Shown here: positions 6,378 to 16,213 of the stretch, piece after piece
How positions within the stretch are numbered: the first letter of the stretch is position 1
How the letters are laid out: every line of letters begins with the position of its first letter
Source of the DNA: Planctomycetota bacterium
GTDB taxonomy: Bacteria > Planctomycetota > MHYJ01 > WSZJ01
Length of the DNA: 39,623 bases
Assembly (NCBI GenBank): GCA_016190145.1
Contig: JACPRD010000104.1
Location: 1 to 39,623, forward strand
Direction: 5' to 3'
Position numbers and translations under genes: made by a program
Notes under the pieces: model-generated
Seen by the model: only the letters and a program-made list of their open reading frames with translations
Told to the model about the DNA's origin: nothing
Database searches by the model: none

Positions 6378-7677
6378 ACTGAAATACGTCCTGTCCCAGT
6401 CCGCGGCGCGGTCGCTTCCGCATGCCGTGCCCCGCACGATGGAACTGCCGCTCGACTCGACCAAAGTCGTCACGGTCGTCGGCATCCGCCGCAGCGGCAA
6501 GACCTACCTTCTGTACGAGACGATGCGCCGCCTCCTGGCCCAGGGCGTGGACCGCAGGCAGATTCTGTATCTCAATTTCGAGGACGACCGCCTCTTCCCC
6601 ATCCGCACGTCCGACCTGGATCTGATCCTCCGCGCGCACGAAGAGCTTTTCCCCCAGGTCTCGGGGCGACGGAAGTACGTGTTCCTGGACGAGGTCCAGA
6701 ACGCGCCGTCGTGGGAGACGTTCGTCCGCCGCCTCCACGACACCGAGGAGGCGCGTCTCTTCTTGACCGGGTCCTCGTCCCGTCTCCTGTCGCGCGAGAT
6801 CGCCACGGGGCTGCGCGGTCGGAGCATCTCCTACGAGGTCTTTCCACTGTCCTTCGCCGAGTTCCTCGCGTTCCGAAATCTGAAATCCGAGCCCTTCTCG
6901 CGCACGTCGGAAAGCCGCATGTCCGCTGCCCTGGAGGAGTACCTCGAAGTCGGCGGATTGCCGGAGGTCGTCCTGGCCGACGCGGAGCTTCGTCCGCGTA
7001 TCCTCAAGGAGTACGTGGACCTCCTGTTCTACAAGGACCTCGTCGAGCGCTACAAGGTCGCGAATCCCCGGCTGCTGCGCCTGCTCCTCCAGCACTGCCT
7101 CGGGCACCCGGCCTCGCTGGTGAACGTCCACAAGCTCTACCAGGACTTCCGTTCGCAGGGGCACCAGGTCTCGAAAGACTCGCTTTACCGGTACTTCGAC
7201 GCCCTGGAGGAGTCGTTCGTCGTCTTCACCCTGCCTGTCGCCGAACGTTCCGTTCGCAAGCAGGCGAGGAACCCCAAGAAGCTCCATGCGATCGACTGGG
7301 CGCTGGCGTACCCGTTCGTCGCCGAGCCCGGGATCGACGTCGGGAAGAAGCTGGAAACCGCGGTGTTCCTGCACTGGCGCCGCCGGCGCGAGGACCTCGC
7401 GTATCTCGCGGGCGATCACGAGATCGACCTCGTGGTGAATCGCGACCGACCCGCGCAGCTGGTCAACGTGGCCTGGTCGGTTACGCGGACGGAGACCTGG
7501 GATCGCGAGATCGCCGCGCTGCAGTGGGCCCGCGCGAGGTTTCCACGCGTGCCGAGAGTGCTGGTCGCGCACGAACGCACTACGCGCAAGCCCCCCGCCG
7601 GCGTCCGCGTCGTCGATGCGTGGCAATACCTGCTGACGTTGTCACGGAGCACTCGAGAAAGAAGCGGAAGAAACTGA
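6364..7677 (+). CDS. AAA-family ATPase with DUF4143 domain
   Basis: A 437-residue protein of the AAA_14/DUF4143 family, a group of P-loop ATPases often found in mobile or defence-rich regions, whose biochemical role is poorly known. Visible features: Walker A GIRRSGKTYLL (about residues 41-51), Walker B KYVFLDEVQ (about 105-113), a sensor-like LFLTGSSS, and the family segment EVFPLSFAEFLAFR. The DUF4143 half follows from about residue 195 (EEYLEVGGLPEVV, YKDLVERYKV). The C-terminal GDHEIDLVV resembles the nuclease-like Asp-containing motif of this family. Length is normal. Translation starts within the 6356-6377 palindrome. Confidence 0.88.
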   Translation: MDKEILKYVLSQSAARSLPHAVPRTMELPLDSTKVVTVVGIRRSGKTYLLYETMRRLLAQGVDRRQILYLNFEDDRLFPIRTSDLDLILRAHEELFPQVSGRRKYVFLDEVQNAPSWETFVRRLHDTEEARLFLTGSSSRLLSREIATGLRGRSISYEVFPLSFAEFLAFRNLKSEPFSRTSESRMSAALEEYLEVGGLPEVVLADAELRPRILKEYVDLLFYKDLVERYKVANPRLLRLLLQHCLGHPASLVNVHKLYQDFRSQGHQVSKDSLYRYFDALEESFVVFTLPVAERSVRKQARNPKKLHAIDWALAYPFVAEPGIDVGKKLETAVFLHWRRRREDLAYLAGDHEIDLVVNRDRPAQLVNVAWSVTRTETWDREIAALQWARARFPRVPRVLVAHERTTRKPPAGVRVVDAWQYLLTLSRSTRERSGRN

Positions 7678-7834
7678 CGGGCATGCCCGACCATCTGCCC
7701 GTGCCCCACCACGACCGTACGTTCGGACTTTCAGCCGGGTTCACCGCCATCATGCCGTTTGACGACCGCCCGCCTGTTTCGGTCTGCTAGCATGAAGGAG
7801 TTCATGGCTCGGTCGTGGCTCGGTAATCGGGGGC

Positions 7835-9133
7835 GTGATGGCCGCAATCGAAAAGGGCGTGCGCCTGGGCGAATACGTCCTGGTCGAGAGGATCGGAGAG
7901 GGAGGATTCGGCGAAGTCTGGAGGGCCGAGAATCCCGACCTGCCGGGCTCAGTCGTCGCCGTCAAGATCGCCCGCGGCCCGCACGCCGTGGAGTTGCTCC
8001 AGCGCGGCGGAGCGCTTCAGTACCAGATGCGACACCCCGCGATCGTCCCGACGATCTCCCTCAACATGGTTCACGAACCCCCGTACCTCGTCATGGAATT
8101 CGTTGGTGGCGAGACGATTCGGTGCGTACTCGATCGGTGCGCCAAGATTCCGTGGCCGGACGCTGTCCGCATGGCGCAGTGGATGCTCCACGGCCTCGCG
8201 TACGCCCACAGTTTCGGAATCCTCCATGGCGACCTGTCGCCCGAGAACCTGCTCCTCGACGTCGACGGCAGGGTTCGCATCACCGATTTCGGAATCGCCA
8301 GGCTCGCCGCGTCGCCTGCCGCCGGGGTCCAGCACTCCGGAGAGGCCGCAAGGGCAGAGATCGACCGCGTTCAGGGAACCATCCGCTACATGGCTCCGGA
8401 ACGGCGCTCGGGAGCTAGGCCGGATATCAAGAGCGACATCTGCTCTGCAGGGCTGGTCCTGCACGAGATGCTCACCGGCGACTCGACGTACCTGCGATTC
8501 CCTGTGCTCGACACTCCGGAATGGCTTTCGAACGTCGTGGAAAAGGCGACATGGCCGGAACCCTCGGCTCGCTATCCCGGCGCCGCGGTGATGCTCGAGG
8601 CGATCAATCGAGGCTTGCGGGAGAGCCCGTTGGCGCCGACTCGCTCCTCCCGGTTGTGGTATGCCCCGCCCGCGGTGCCGCCCGCGCCGACTTGGTCTGG
8701 TCTGGATCCGATCAGGCCTTTGTCGATATCAACCGGCTCGGTGCATCAGGCTGGCCGGTCGTCCGGCACTCCCGGAAATGTCCGTCACGCTGAACGCATA
8801 GCGCAGAATCCTGGTATCGCGAAGCAGGCGCGCGAGGGTCCGATCGCTCCGGTGGCGCAAGGTCAGCATCTGAGACGGGACTTGGGTGCTGTGGCGCGCG
8901 ATGCGACGGCCCGGCAGGATTACACCGGCCGTGCATTCCTCACTGCGGTGCTGTACCTATTCTGCTTCCTGCCGGGATTGCTCCTGAACATCGCATTTCT
9001 CATGTCTGCTCAGGCAGAACAGACGAGGACAGGCAATCCGCCGCCAGGGAAGGGCTGCCTCGCCGTCATGCTGGGCGTGGCGCTCGCCGTCCTCGTCCTC
9101 GCCGCCTTGGCACAGATGGGTGCTCTGAGGTAG
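7835..9133 (+). CDS. Membrane-anchored Hanks-type Ser/Thr protein kinase
   Basis: A 432-residue kinase. The catalytic domain has a glycine loop IGEGGFGEVW (residues 20-29), VAVK with Lys44, HGD (131-133) in DLSPENLLL, DFG at 151-153 and MAPER. The usual Lys of DLKPEN is Ser. A Pro-rich linker (about 280-360) leads to two membrane segments (about 368-392 and 409-431), so the kinase faces the cytoplasm. The start is uncertain: GTG 7835 and ATG 7838 have no good Shine-Dalgarno, whereas a perfect AAGGAG precedes an ATG at 7804 that is in another frame; a one-base error in the G run near 7829-7833 could join them. It lies 211 nt upstream of the giant helicase-nuclease on the same strand, suggesting a shared role. 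Confidence 0.88.
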   Translation: MMAAIEKGVRLGEYVLVERIGEGGFGEVWRAENPDLPGSVVAVKIARGPHAVELLQRGGALQYQMRHPAIVPTISLNMVHEPPYLVMEFVGGETIRCVLDRCAKIPWPDAVRMAQWMLHGLAYAHSFGILHGDLSPENLLLDVDGRVRITDFGIARLAASPAAGVQHSGEAARAEIDRVQGTIRYMAPERRSGARPDIKSDICSAGLVLHEMLTGDSTYLRFPVLDTPEWLSNVVEKATWPEPSARYPGAAVMLEAINRGLRESPLAPTRSSRLWYAPPAVPPAPTWSGLDPIRPLSISTGSVHQAGRSSGTPGNVRHAERIAQNPGIAKQAREGPIAPVAQGQHLRRDLGAVARDATARQDYTGRAFLTAVLYLFCFLPGLLLNIAFLMSAQAEQTRTGNPPPGKGCLAVMLGVALAVLVLAALAQMGALR

Positions 9134-9344
9134 CGCCGAATCCAATCTACCTTTGCACAGGCGGAAGTCTGGAAGGGTTCGTGCCTGCGCGCCGTTAACG
9201 CTGATCGTTTTCCAGAGCACTTCCGGGGGTCGTCAAGCGACGGTGTCCTTCAGAATTCGGATAACGCAGTGCTCGGGATAATATCTCCAGCAGATTCACA
9301 GCCAGATTGAACATGTCCGGTCTCAGCGGTACGCTCAGCCCACC

Positions 9345-12300
9345 GTGGCTGCCGACTCACTCAATCTCGTTCGAATCATGCGCGAATCCCTCTCGCCGAC
9401 TGCGACGCTGCGCGCCGTCCTGCGGCTCCTCCTCGCCCGCCGCCTGGAACTTCGCTGGGCGGCCGTCCGCGCCGCGATCGAGAAGAAGCATGCAAGCGAA
9501 CTGGCCCTGCTGCGCCCGGAGGAACGCGGGCAGCGCATCTCCGAGCTGGCGCGGGCCGCGTCGGATTCATCGCCGCGACGGGAGGATTCGTTCGAGCGGA
9601 TCCGCAGGCTTCCGGCGGCCGCGCTGGGGGAGGAGTGCGTGTCGTTCGTCGAAGGGTTCTCCGGGCCGGCGGGCGCCCGGCTCCGGGACCCGGCGACGGC
9701 GGCCGTGATCCGGCGGTTGGCCGAGGAGGGGCGCCTCGGGGCGGCGCTGGACGCGCTGCGGACGCTTCGGCTCGACCCGGCGGCGATGGACGACGGCGCG
9801 TTCGAGAGCCTGCTCCGATCCGCGTTCGATTCGCTGTCGGCCGCCCATCCGTCGGAGGAACTCACCGCTGCGTGGCGGGAATTCACGGGCGCGGCGCGGG
9901 ACGCGGCGAAGCCGGGCGCCGAAGAGGGCAAGTGTCCGGAACTGGATCTGCACGTCGAATTCGCGCGCACCGTGTCGTGGGCGATGGAGCGGAATGGCGT
10001 GCCGATCGTGAAGCTCCTCCGAATCCGCAACCTCACAGAAGCGCCGCTGGAGAATCTCGTTGTCTCCCTTCAGGTGGCTCCCGACTTCTCGCGGCGCACG
10101 GAGCTCATCGTGCCGACGCTGCCTGCGAAGGACGAATGGAGCGTGGACGCGCCGGATGTTTCACTCGAAAACGCCCGGCTCCGCGGCGTGCATGAGCGCG
10201 AGCGCGCGTCCCTTCAAGTCGAGATTCGGAATGGCGAGCGCCCGCTTCTGAGGCAAACGCTTCCTGTCGAAGTCCTGGCGTTCAACGAATGGAGCGGCGC
10301 GGTCCTTCCGGACCTGCTGGCGTCGTTCGTGATGCCGAACGAGCCGGCCGTTCAGGAGGTGCTGAAGTCGGCGGGCGAGTGTCTTCAGGCGGCGACGGGG
10401 GATCCGTCGCTGGACGGATACCAGTCGCGATCGAAGGACAGGGTCCGGCGGATCGCCAGCGCGATCTACCTCGCCGTGCAGCGGCTGGGCGTGACATACG
10501 TCAATCCGCCGGCGAGCTACGAGAAGGCGGGCCAGAAGGTGCGTTTTCCGGCGGACGTCGTGCAGTACAGGATGGGCACCTGCCTCGACCTGTCGCTGCT
10601 CCTCGCCGCGGCGCTCGAGCAGACGGGGCTGCGTCCCGTGCTCGTGCTCCAGCGGGGTCACGCTTTTCCGGGGGTCTGGCTTCTGGACACGTGGCTGGAC
10701 GTGACCGTCACGGACGACGCCGACGTCTTCAGAAAACTTGTCGAGGCGGAGGAAGTTCTCCTGTTCGACTCCTCGAGCGTGGCGGCGCGTCCCGAGCGGC
10801 CGTTCGAGGAGGCCGAGGCTCTGGGCCGGCGAAAGATCGGGGACAAGCCGGCGTTCGAGCTGGCGGTGGACGTTCACGCGGCGCGGCTGGCGAAGTTCCT
10901 GCCGCTGTCGCTCTCGCTTGCGGCGGAGCCCGCCGGGCCGACGCCTCCTCCCGGGCCGGTCCCGAATCCGCCGGCGCCGCCGGAAGCCGATCCCGAGATT
11001 CAGAAGCACGTCCGGACGCGCATCGATACATGGAAGGAGAAGCTGCTCGACATCTCCCTGCGCAACCGCCTGCTGAATTTCCGCGAATCGAAGGACCGCA
11101 CGGTCACGCTCGCCGTGCCCGAAATCGAGCCACTCACGAACGCCGTCCTGTCCCGCCGGACCTTCAAGCTGAAACCGAAGGTCGAGGAGAGCACCCAACA
11201 GCGGGAACTCGAACTCCTGGACGCGCGCGGCGCTGAAACCGAGGCCCGGCGCCTGCGCCTCGAGCACCTGCAGGGCGGAAGGATCCTGACCGCTCATCCG
11301 GCCCCGGAACTCGCCTCGCGACTCACCTCGCTCTTCCGGCACGCGCGGACGGAAGTCGAAGAAACCGGCGCGTCGACCCTCCAGCTTGCGGTGGGAATGC
11401 TGAAGTGGTTTGAATCGGAGACCAGCCAGCTCGCGCGGTTCGCGCCGATCCTCCTGCTGCCCGTCGAACTCAAGCGCGGTCTGAAGGACATTTCCGTTCG
11501 GCTGCGGGACGACGAAATCCGCGTCAACGAAACGCTCCTGGAGAAACTGCGACGCGACTTCGGCGTCGATGTTCTCGGCGGCGTCCAGGCGCCGGCAGAG
11601 GAAGGAGACAGGTTCGTCAAAGAGGTCCTCGGCGTCATGCGGGCAGCCGTCGCGCTGCTGAAGCGCTTCGAAGTCCTGCCGCAGGCGCACATGGCGTTCT
11701 TCTCCTTCAGCAAGTACCTGCTCTGGCGGGACCTGGACGAGCACACGGAGTCGCTTCTCGCCAGTTCGCTCGCCGGCTGGCTCGCCACCGGGCAGCGCCG
11801 CGGCGAGGACGGCGCGGATTTCCTGGATCCGCGCCGGCTCGACAGCGAATTGCCCGCGCAGAAGACGCGGCTCGTCCTCGACGCGGACAGCAGCCAGCAC
11901 GTGGCCGTGGAGGCGGCCGTCCGGGGAAAGACGTTCGTCCTGCAGGGCCCGCCCGGAACGGGAAAGTCCCAGACGATCGCGAACATCATTGCGGAGTGCC
12001 TCGCTGCTGGAAAACGGGTGCTCTTTGTCGCCGAGAAGCGGGCCGCGCTCGACGTCGTCGCGCGCCGCCTTCGCCGCGTGGGGTTGATGGACTTCTGTCT
12101 GGAGCTGCACTCCAACAAGGCGAACAAGCGCGAGGTAGTCGCCGAGCTGGAGCGCGTGCTGCGGCTCCGGCAGGCTGCGGGCGGCGGCGACGCCGACTCG
12201 CTGGGCCAGCGCGTGGGAGAGGATGCCCGGCTGCTGAACGCGTATGAGGAATGCCTGCACCGGCCGACGCCGCTGGGGCTCACTCATTTCCAGGCGGTCG

Positions 12301-15300
12301 CACGGCTGGTTGCACTGAAGTCCGCTCCGGAAATCCGGATCGAGTTTCCGAAGGTCCTCGAGACGACCCAGGCGATGCACGCGGGCCGGTTCGAGGTTCT
12401 CAAAGGCCTCGCGGACGCGGCCGGCGGCGTCGAAGGGCTTGTGGCGCATCCGCTTTCCCCCTGCCGCGTGACCGAATTCAGTCCCATCGCCTCGAGGAAT
12501 ATCGAGGAGGCGCTGACGCAGATGATCGGGGCTGCCGAACGCCTGCTCGCGGCGCAGGCGGCCGCGGCCGCGCCGATCGCGATGCCGCCGGACCTGCCGG
12601 TGGCCGCGCAACTTGCGCTGGCCGCGTTCCTGGACCTCCTGGCCGAGGGAATTCCCGCCGGGTTCCCCGAACTGAGGAGGCGCCCCGACGCGCTCGAGGC
12701 GTGGAAGCGGCTCGACGCCCTCAACGCGCTGTTCCGGGAACGCGACGCGCTTCTCCAGGATCAGGATCGGACGTTCGAGCGGACTCTTTTCGAGCTGGAC
12801 CTGAAGGAGCTGCAGGAGGCGTTCCTGACCTGGGGCACGTCCTGGGCGCCCATCCGCTGGTGGAAGCTCCGGCGCCACTGGGCCGCGATCCGGCGTTGCC
12901 TCAAGGGACCGGAACCGGGCGTCCGCGAAATGCTCGCTCACCTGCGCCACGCCGTCCGCGTCGCGGCGCTCAGCCGGGAACTCGACCGCGAGCAACCGTT
13001 CGTTGCCGAAACGCTCGGGGCGGCGGCGCGAGGGGCGGAGACCGATCCGGCCACGGTGCGAGGGCTCACCGACTTCGCCGCACGCTGGCAGGTGGCCGAG
13101 AACGCCTGGGCCCGGCTCGGCCAGAAGGTGTTCGCCCTGCCCGCGGCGCCCGCGGAGTGGAAGCGCCTCGCCGAGGATCTTCGCGCGGCCGTGGACGGAT
13201 ATCGAAAGTCGTTCGCGGCCGTCGCGGCCGGACTGGCCGTCGACGTGTCGATGGCGTTCGGCATCAGGGAGGGCGATCCGCTTCCCGCAAGCGCACGGGA
13301 GAATGCGCTCCGATGGCGCATGGCGCTGCCCGCACTTCGGCACTGGGCGCGTTTCGTGGCGGCGGAGAACAAGGTCCGATCGGCGGGACTCGCGCCGTTG
13401 TGCGAGGCCGTCCGGCGAGGGACTCTCATTCCCGAGTCGCTGGCGCCGGGCTACGAGCGCGCGTTCCTGCGCGCGTGGACGGAGCAGTCGCTGGAAACCC
13501 AGCCGCCGCTGCGGACGTTCCACGGCCGGACCCACGACTCGATCGTCGCCGATTTCCGCAAGTCCGACGCCGAGTTCATCGGGGCAAACGGCGCCGCAGT
13601 TTCGGCGCGGCTGGCGCAGAATCTCCCGCATGCGGGCGGCGGTGATGCGCCGGAGGACTCGGAAGTAGGAACGCTTCAAAGAGAGGCTCTCAAGCAACGT
13701 TCGCACATGGCGATCCGTAAACTGCTTCAGAAGATCCCGAATCTGCTGGATCGACTCAAGCCGTGCCTTCTCATGAGCCCGCTCTCCATCGCGCAGTACC
13801 TGCCGCCGTCCGGATCGAATTTCGACCTGGTCGTCTTCGACGAGGCGTCGCAGATTCCCACGCACGATGCCATCGGCGCCATCGCGCGAGGAAGCCGGGC
13901 GATCGTCGTCGGCGACAGCAAACAGCTTCCGCCGACGACGTTCTTCGAGAAGGTGGCGGGGCACGACGAGCACGACGACGAAGAAAGCGGCGAAGAAGTC
14001 ACCCAGGACCTCCAGTCGATCCTCGACGAGTGCGTCGCTTCGGGCGTACCGGATCTGATGCTCCGCTGGCACTACCGCTCGCGCGACGAGCGGCTGATCG
14101 CGTTCAGCAACCACCACTACTACGACGGCGGCCTGCATACCTTCCCGGCCTCGCTGCTCGAGGGCCGGAACCTCGGCGTGCATTTCCGGAAACTCGCCGG
14201 CGTCTTCGAGCGCGGCAAGTCCCGCACCAATCCGGTCGAAGCGGACGCCGTCGCCGAGTGGGTTGTCGAAGCCCTCCTCGACCCGGAGCGCCGAACGCAT
14301 TCCATCGGCGTCGTGACGTTCAACCAGCCCCAACAGATGCTCATCGAAGACAAGTTGGACGAGGCGCGGCGCCGCCATCCTGAGATCGACAAGTTCTTCT
14401 CGGCGGACGCGCCGGAGCCCGTCTTCGTCAAGAACCTCGAAAACGTTCAGGGCGACGAACGCGATCTGATCCTGTTCTCGACCACCTACGGCCTCGACGC
14501 CGAAGGTCGCTTCACGATGAATTTCGGCCCGCTGAACAAGCTCGGCGGCGAGCGCCGCCTGAACGTCGCGATCACCCGCGCCCGCGAGCAGTTGGTCGTG
14601 TTCACCTCGATGCGCGACGACGCGATCGACCTGTCCCGCACCTCCGCGCTGGGCGTGAAGCATCTGAAGGCCTTCCTCCACTACGCCGAGGTCGGCCCGC
14701 GGGCTCTCCGGCAGTTCGCCGCGCCGGTGGAGGGGGGCGAAGCCGAGTCGCCCTTCGAGGAGCACGTCGGCGACCGGCTGGAGGCGGCAGGGCACGCCGT
14801 CGACCGCCAGGTCGGGTGCTCCGGTTACCGGATCGACCTCGCCGTCAAAGACCCGGCCTCGCCGGGACGGTACGTGCTGGGCATCGAATGCGACGGTGCC
14901 TCGTATCACTCTGCGGCGACCGCCCGGGACCGGGACCGCCTGCGCCAGTCGGTCCTCGAAGACCTCGGATGGCGGATGCACCGCATCTGGTCGACGGACT
15001 GGTTCCACGACGCGGACGAGGAATTCCGAAGGCTGGAAGCGGCGATTCGTCTGGCGACAACCGACGGTCCGCCGGCTCCGCGGCCGGGCGCCAATTCCGA
15101 ATCGTCCACGCCGGAAAAGGCAGAAGACGATTCACTGGAGCTGGAGGAACCGCCGCAGCCTCCCCCGACACTCCCGGTGTTGCCACCCTATTCGAGTTTT
15201 GCGACCCGCCAGGTCGGCTCAAAACGCGATCTGGCGCATTCGCGAACGGCCCCGAGCCTGGTCGTCGAAATCGTCACGCACGAAGGCCCCGTCCATCGGG

Positions 15301-15725
15301 ACATCCTCGCGGAACGCCTCGCGGCGTGCTACGGGATCGACAGGCTCAGCCGAGGCGTCTCTGAGATGATCGACCGCCATATCAAGTCAGCCTCGGATCG
15401 CAAAGCCATTCGCTTCAAGGGGTCCTTCGCCTGGTGCACTTTTTCGAACAGTGACACCCCGACTGTGGCGCGAGGCCCCGCGTCCGACGGGGACGAACGA
15501 AAACCCGAACACATCGCGCCGGAAGAGTGGGCCTCGGCGTTGCTGATCGTGCTTAAGCGAGCGATCTCGGTGGACGCGGAGGACTGCATCCGCGAAGCCG
15601 CGCGTCTCTTCGGACTCGACAGATTGACCGATCGGGTTAAGAGCGCGGGGATGCCCGGGATCGATTGCCTGCTTAAGACCAAAGCATGCGAAATGCGCGA
15701 TGGCAAGGTCGTGCTCGCGATCTGA
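9345..15725 (+). CDS. DUF4011-helicase-Vsr-DUF3320 protein, candidate anti-phage effector
   Basis: A 2126-residue protein. In order: an N-terminal region with a transglutaminase-like domain carrying a Cys413/His439/Asp475 triad (GTCLDLS, RGHAFPGVW, LLFDSSS); DUF4011 (about 555-800, KLLDISLRNRLLNF); a superfamily 1 helicase of the COG1112 kind with Walker A GPPGTGKS (868), DEAS (1499), GDSKQLPP, HYRSRDE and NVAITRAREQL; a Vsr/MTES_1575-like nuclease (about 1795-1900) with SPFEEHV, RIDLAV, GIECDG (1846-1851) and YHSAATARDRDRLRQ; and DUF3320 (about 1965-2120). This architecture occurs in defence islands, and I recall a published anti-phage candidate of this layout (label Hhe, unchecked). It would detect and cut foreign nucleic acid; that is inference. 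The start may be GTG 9345 or ATG 9378; neither has a strong ribosome site. Confidence 0.9.
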   Translation: MAADSLNLVRIMRESLSPTATLRAVLRLLLARRLELRWAAVRAAIEKKHASELALLRPEERGQRISELARAASDSSPRREDSFERIRRLPAAALGEECVSFVEGFSGPAGARLRDPATAAVIRRLAEEGRLGAALDALRTLRLDPAAMDDGAFESLLRSAFDSLSAAHPSEELTAAWREFTGAARDAAKPGAEEGKCPELDLHVEFARTVSWAMERNGVPIVKLLRIRNLTEAPLENLVVSLQVAPDFSRRTELIVPTLPAKDEWSVDAPDVSLENARLRGVHERERASLQVEIRNGERPLLRQTLPVEVLAFNEWSGAVLPDLLASFVMPNEPAVQEVLKSAGECLQAATGDPSLDGYQSRSKDRVRRIASAIYLAVQRLGVTYVNPPASYEKAGQKVRFPADVVQYRMGTCLDLSLLLAAALEQTGLRPVLVLQRGHAFPGVWLLDTWLDVTVTDDADVFRKLVEAEEVLLFDSSSVAARPERPFEEAEALGRRKIGDKPAFELAVDVHAARLAKFLPLSLSLAAEPAGPTPPPGPVPNPPAPPEADPEIQKHVRTRIDTWKEKLLDISLRNRLLNFRESKDRTVTLAVPEIEPLTNAVLSRRTFKLKPKVEESTQQRELELLDARGAETEARRLRLEHLQGGRILTAHPAPELASRLTSLFRHARTEVEETGASTLQLAVGMLKWFESETSQLARFAPILLLPVELKRGLKDISVRLRDDEIRVNETLLEKLRRDFGVDVLGGVQAPAEEGDRFVKEVLGVMRAAVALLKRFEVLPQAHMAFFSFSKYLLWRDLDEHTESLLASSLAGWLATGQRRGEDGADFLDPRRLDSELPAQKTRLVLDADSSQHVAVEAAVRGKTFVLQGPPGTGKSQTIANIIAECLAAGKRVLFVAEKRAALDVVARRLRRVGLMDFCLELHSNKANKREVVAELERVLRLRQAAGGGDADSLGQRVGEDARLLNAYEECLHRPTPLGLTHFQAVARLVALKSAPEIRIEFPKVLETTQAMHAGRFEVLKGLADAAGGVEGLVAHPLSPCRVTEFSPIASRNIEEALTQMIGAAERLLAAQAAAAAPIAMPPDLPVAAQLALAAFLDLLAEGIPAGFPELRRRPDALEAWKRLDALNALFRERDALLQDQDRTFERTLFELDLKELQEAFLTWGTSWAPIRWWKLRRHWAAIRRCLKGPEPGVREMLAHLRHAVRVAALSRELDREQPFVAETLGAAARGAETDPATVRGLTDFAARWQVAENAWARLGQKVFALPAAPAEWKRLAEDLRAAVDGYRKSFAAVAAGLAVDVSMAFGIREGDPLPASARENALRWRMALPALRHWARFVAAENKVRSAGLAPLCEAVRRGTLIPESLAPGYERAFLRAWTEQSLETQPPLRTFHGRTHDSIVADFRKSDAEFIGANGAAVSARLAQNLPHAGGGDAPEDSEVGTLQREALKQRSHMAIRKLLQKIPNLLDRLKPCLLMSPLSIAQYLPPSGSNFDLVVFDEASQIPTHDAIGAIARGSRAIVVGDSKQLPPTTFFEKVAGHDEHDDEESGEEVTQDLQSILDECVASGVPDLMLRWHYRSRDERLIAFSNHHYYDGGLHTFPASLLEGRNLGVHFRKLAGVFERGKSRTNPVEADAVAEWVVEALLDPERRTHSIGVVTFNQPQQMLIEDKLDEARRRHPEIDKFFSADAPEPVFVKNLENVQGDERDLILFSTTYGLDAEGRFTMNFGPLNKLGGERRLNVAITRAREQLVVFTSMRDDAIDLSRTSALGVKHLKAFLHYAEVGPRALRQFAAPVEGGEAESPFEEHVGDRLEAAGHAVDRQVGCSGYRIDLAVKDPASPGRYVLGIECDGASYHSAATARDRDRLRQSVLEDLGWRMHRIWSTDWFHDADEEFRRLEAAIRLATTDGPPAPRPGANSESSTPEKAEDDSLELEEPPQPPPTLPVLPPYSSFATRQVGSKRDLAHSRTAPSLVVEIVTHEGPVHRDILAERLAACYGIDRLSRGVSEMIDRHIKSASDRKAIRFKGSFAWCTFSNSDTPTVARGPASDGDERKPEHIAPEEWASALLIVLKRAISVDAEDCIREAARLFGLDRLTDRVKSAGMPGIDCLLKTKACEMRDGKVVLAI

Positions 15726-15763
15726 TCGGCGAGTTGCCGGTACGCCGACCAGAATCGTCCTTC

Positions 15764-15833
15764 CCCGTCGCTGTCCGTACTGCGGAGCCTGCTCTCGACG
15801 GGGAGCTGGCCCCTGCCGGGAGCAAGCGACGGG
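15764..15833. repeat. Inverted repeat between convergent genes
   Basis: CCCGTCGCT (15764-15772) pairs with AGCGACGGG (15825-15833); an alternative CCCCGTCG/CGACGGGG pairing (15763-15770 with 15796-15803) competes with it. It lies between the convergent helicase and MazF genes and may end transcription on both sides. No T-tract follows. Confidence 0.35.
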
Positions 15834-15844
15834 TACCTTCCCAC

Positions 15845-16213
15845 TCACCCGCCGATGCAGATCCCGATCGCCGCAGCGATTTCGTCCAGTTCGACAGCCG
15901 AGAGCGCGCCGATCCTGCGCCGGAATCGGTCGAGGGAGAGCGACTTCACCTGGAACCCATCCGCAGCCACCTCCTTGTCGAGACGGTTTTCCGCGTTGGG
16001 GCGGACGTGCACGAGCCAGGGCGCGTCGGCGTAGCGCGGCTTCCAATCCGTCAGCGGCACGACGATCCGCAAGTTCAGCCGGGCGACGCTGGAGACGCTC
16101 ATGACGACGGCGGGCCGGATCTTCGTCATCTCGTCGCCGACCTGGGGATCGAAATTGACCGACCAGATTTCGCCGCGCTGCGGCGCGGGCGGCTCAGGCG
16201 TCGGCGTCGTCAT
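15845..16213 (-). CDS. MazF/PemK-family endoribonuclease toxin
   Basis: A 122-residue MazF-like toxin; family members cut mRNA and stop translation. The N-terminal signature RGEIWSVNFDPQVGDEMTKI then RPAVVMS is clear, followed by IVVPLTDW and a C-terminal LSAVELDEIAAAIGICIG. The first 11 residues (Pro/Thr-rich) precede the fold, so translation might also start slightly later, but the ATG at 16213 has AAGG 6-7 nt upstream. The gene overlaps the 3' end of the XRE-ImmA gene by 20 nt, so synthesis is probably translationally coupled to its antidote. Confidence 0.88.
   Translation of the reverse strand: MTTPTPEPPAPQRGEIWSVNFDPQVGDEMTKIRPAVVMSVSSVARLNLRIVVPLTDWKPRYADAPWLVHVRPNAENRLDKEVAADGFQVKSLSLDRFRRRIGALSAVELDEIAAAIGICIGG

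Noticed and set aside
6208-7626. N-terminal extension of the XRE frame on the minus strand
   Set aside because: These codons are antisense to the ATPase; a good ribosome site and the HTH begin at 6207.
10161-15008. A 1615-residue open frame on the minus strand
   Set aside because: It is fully antisense to the helicase-nuclease gene and shows only Arg/Gly/Val-rich low-complexity sequence, as expected for shadow frames in GC-rich codons.
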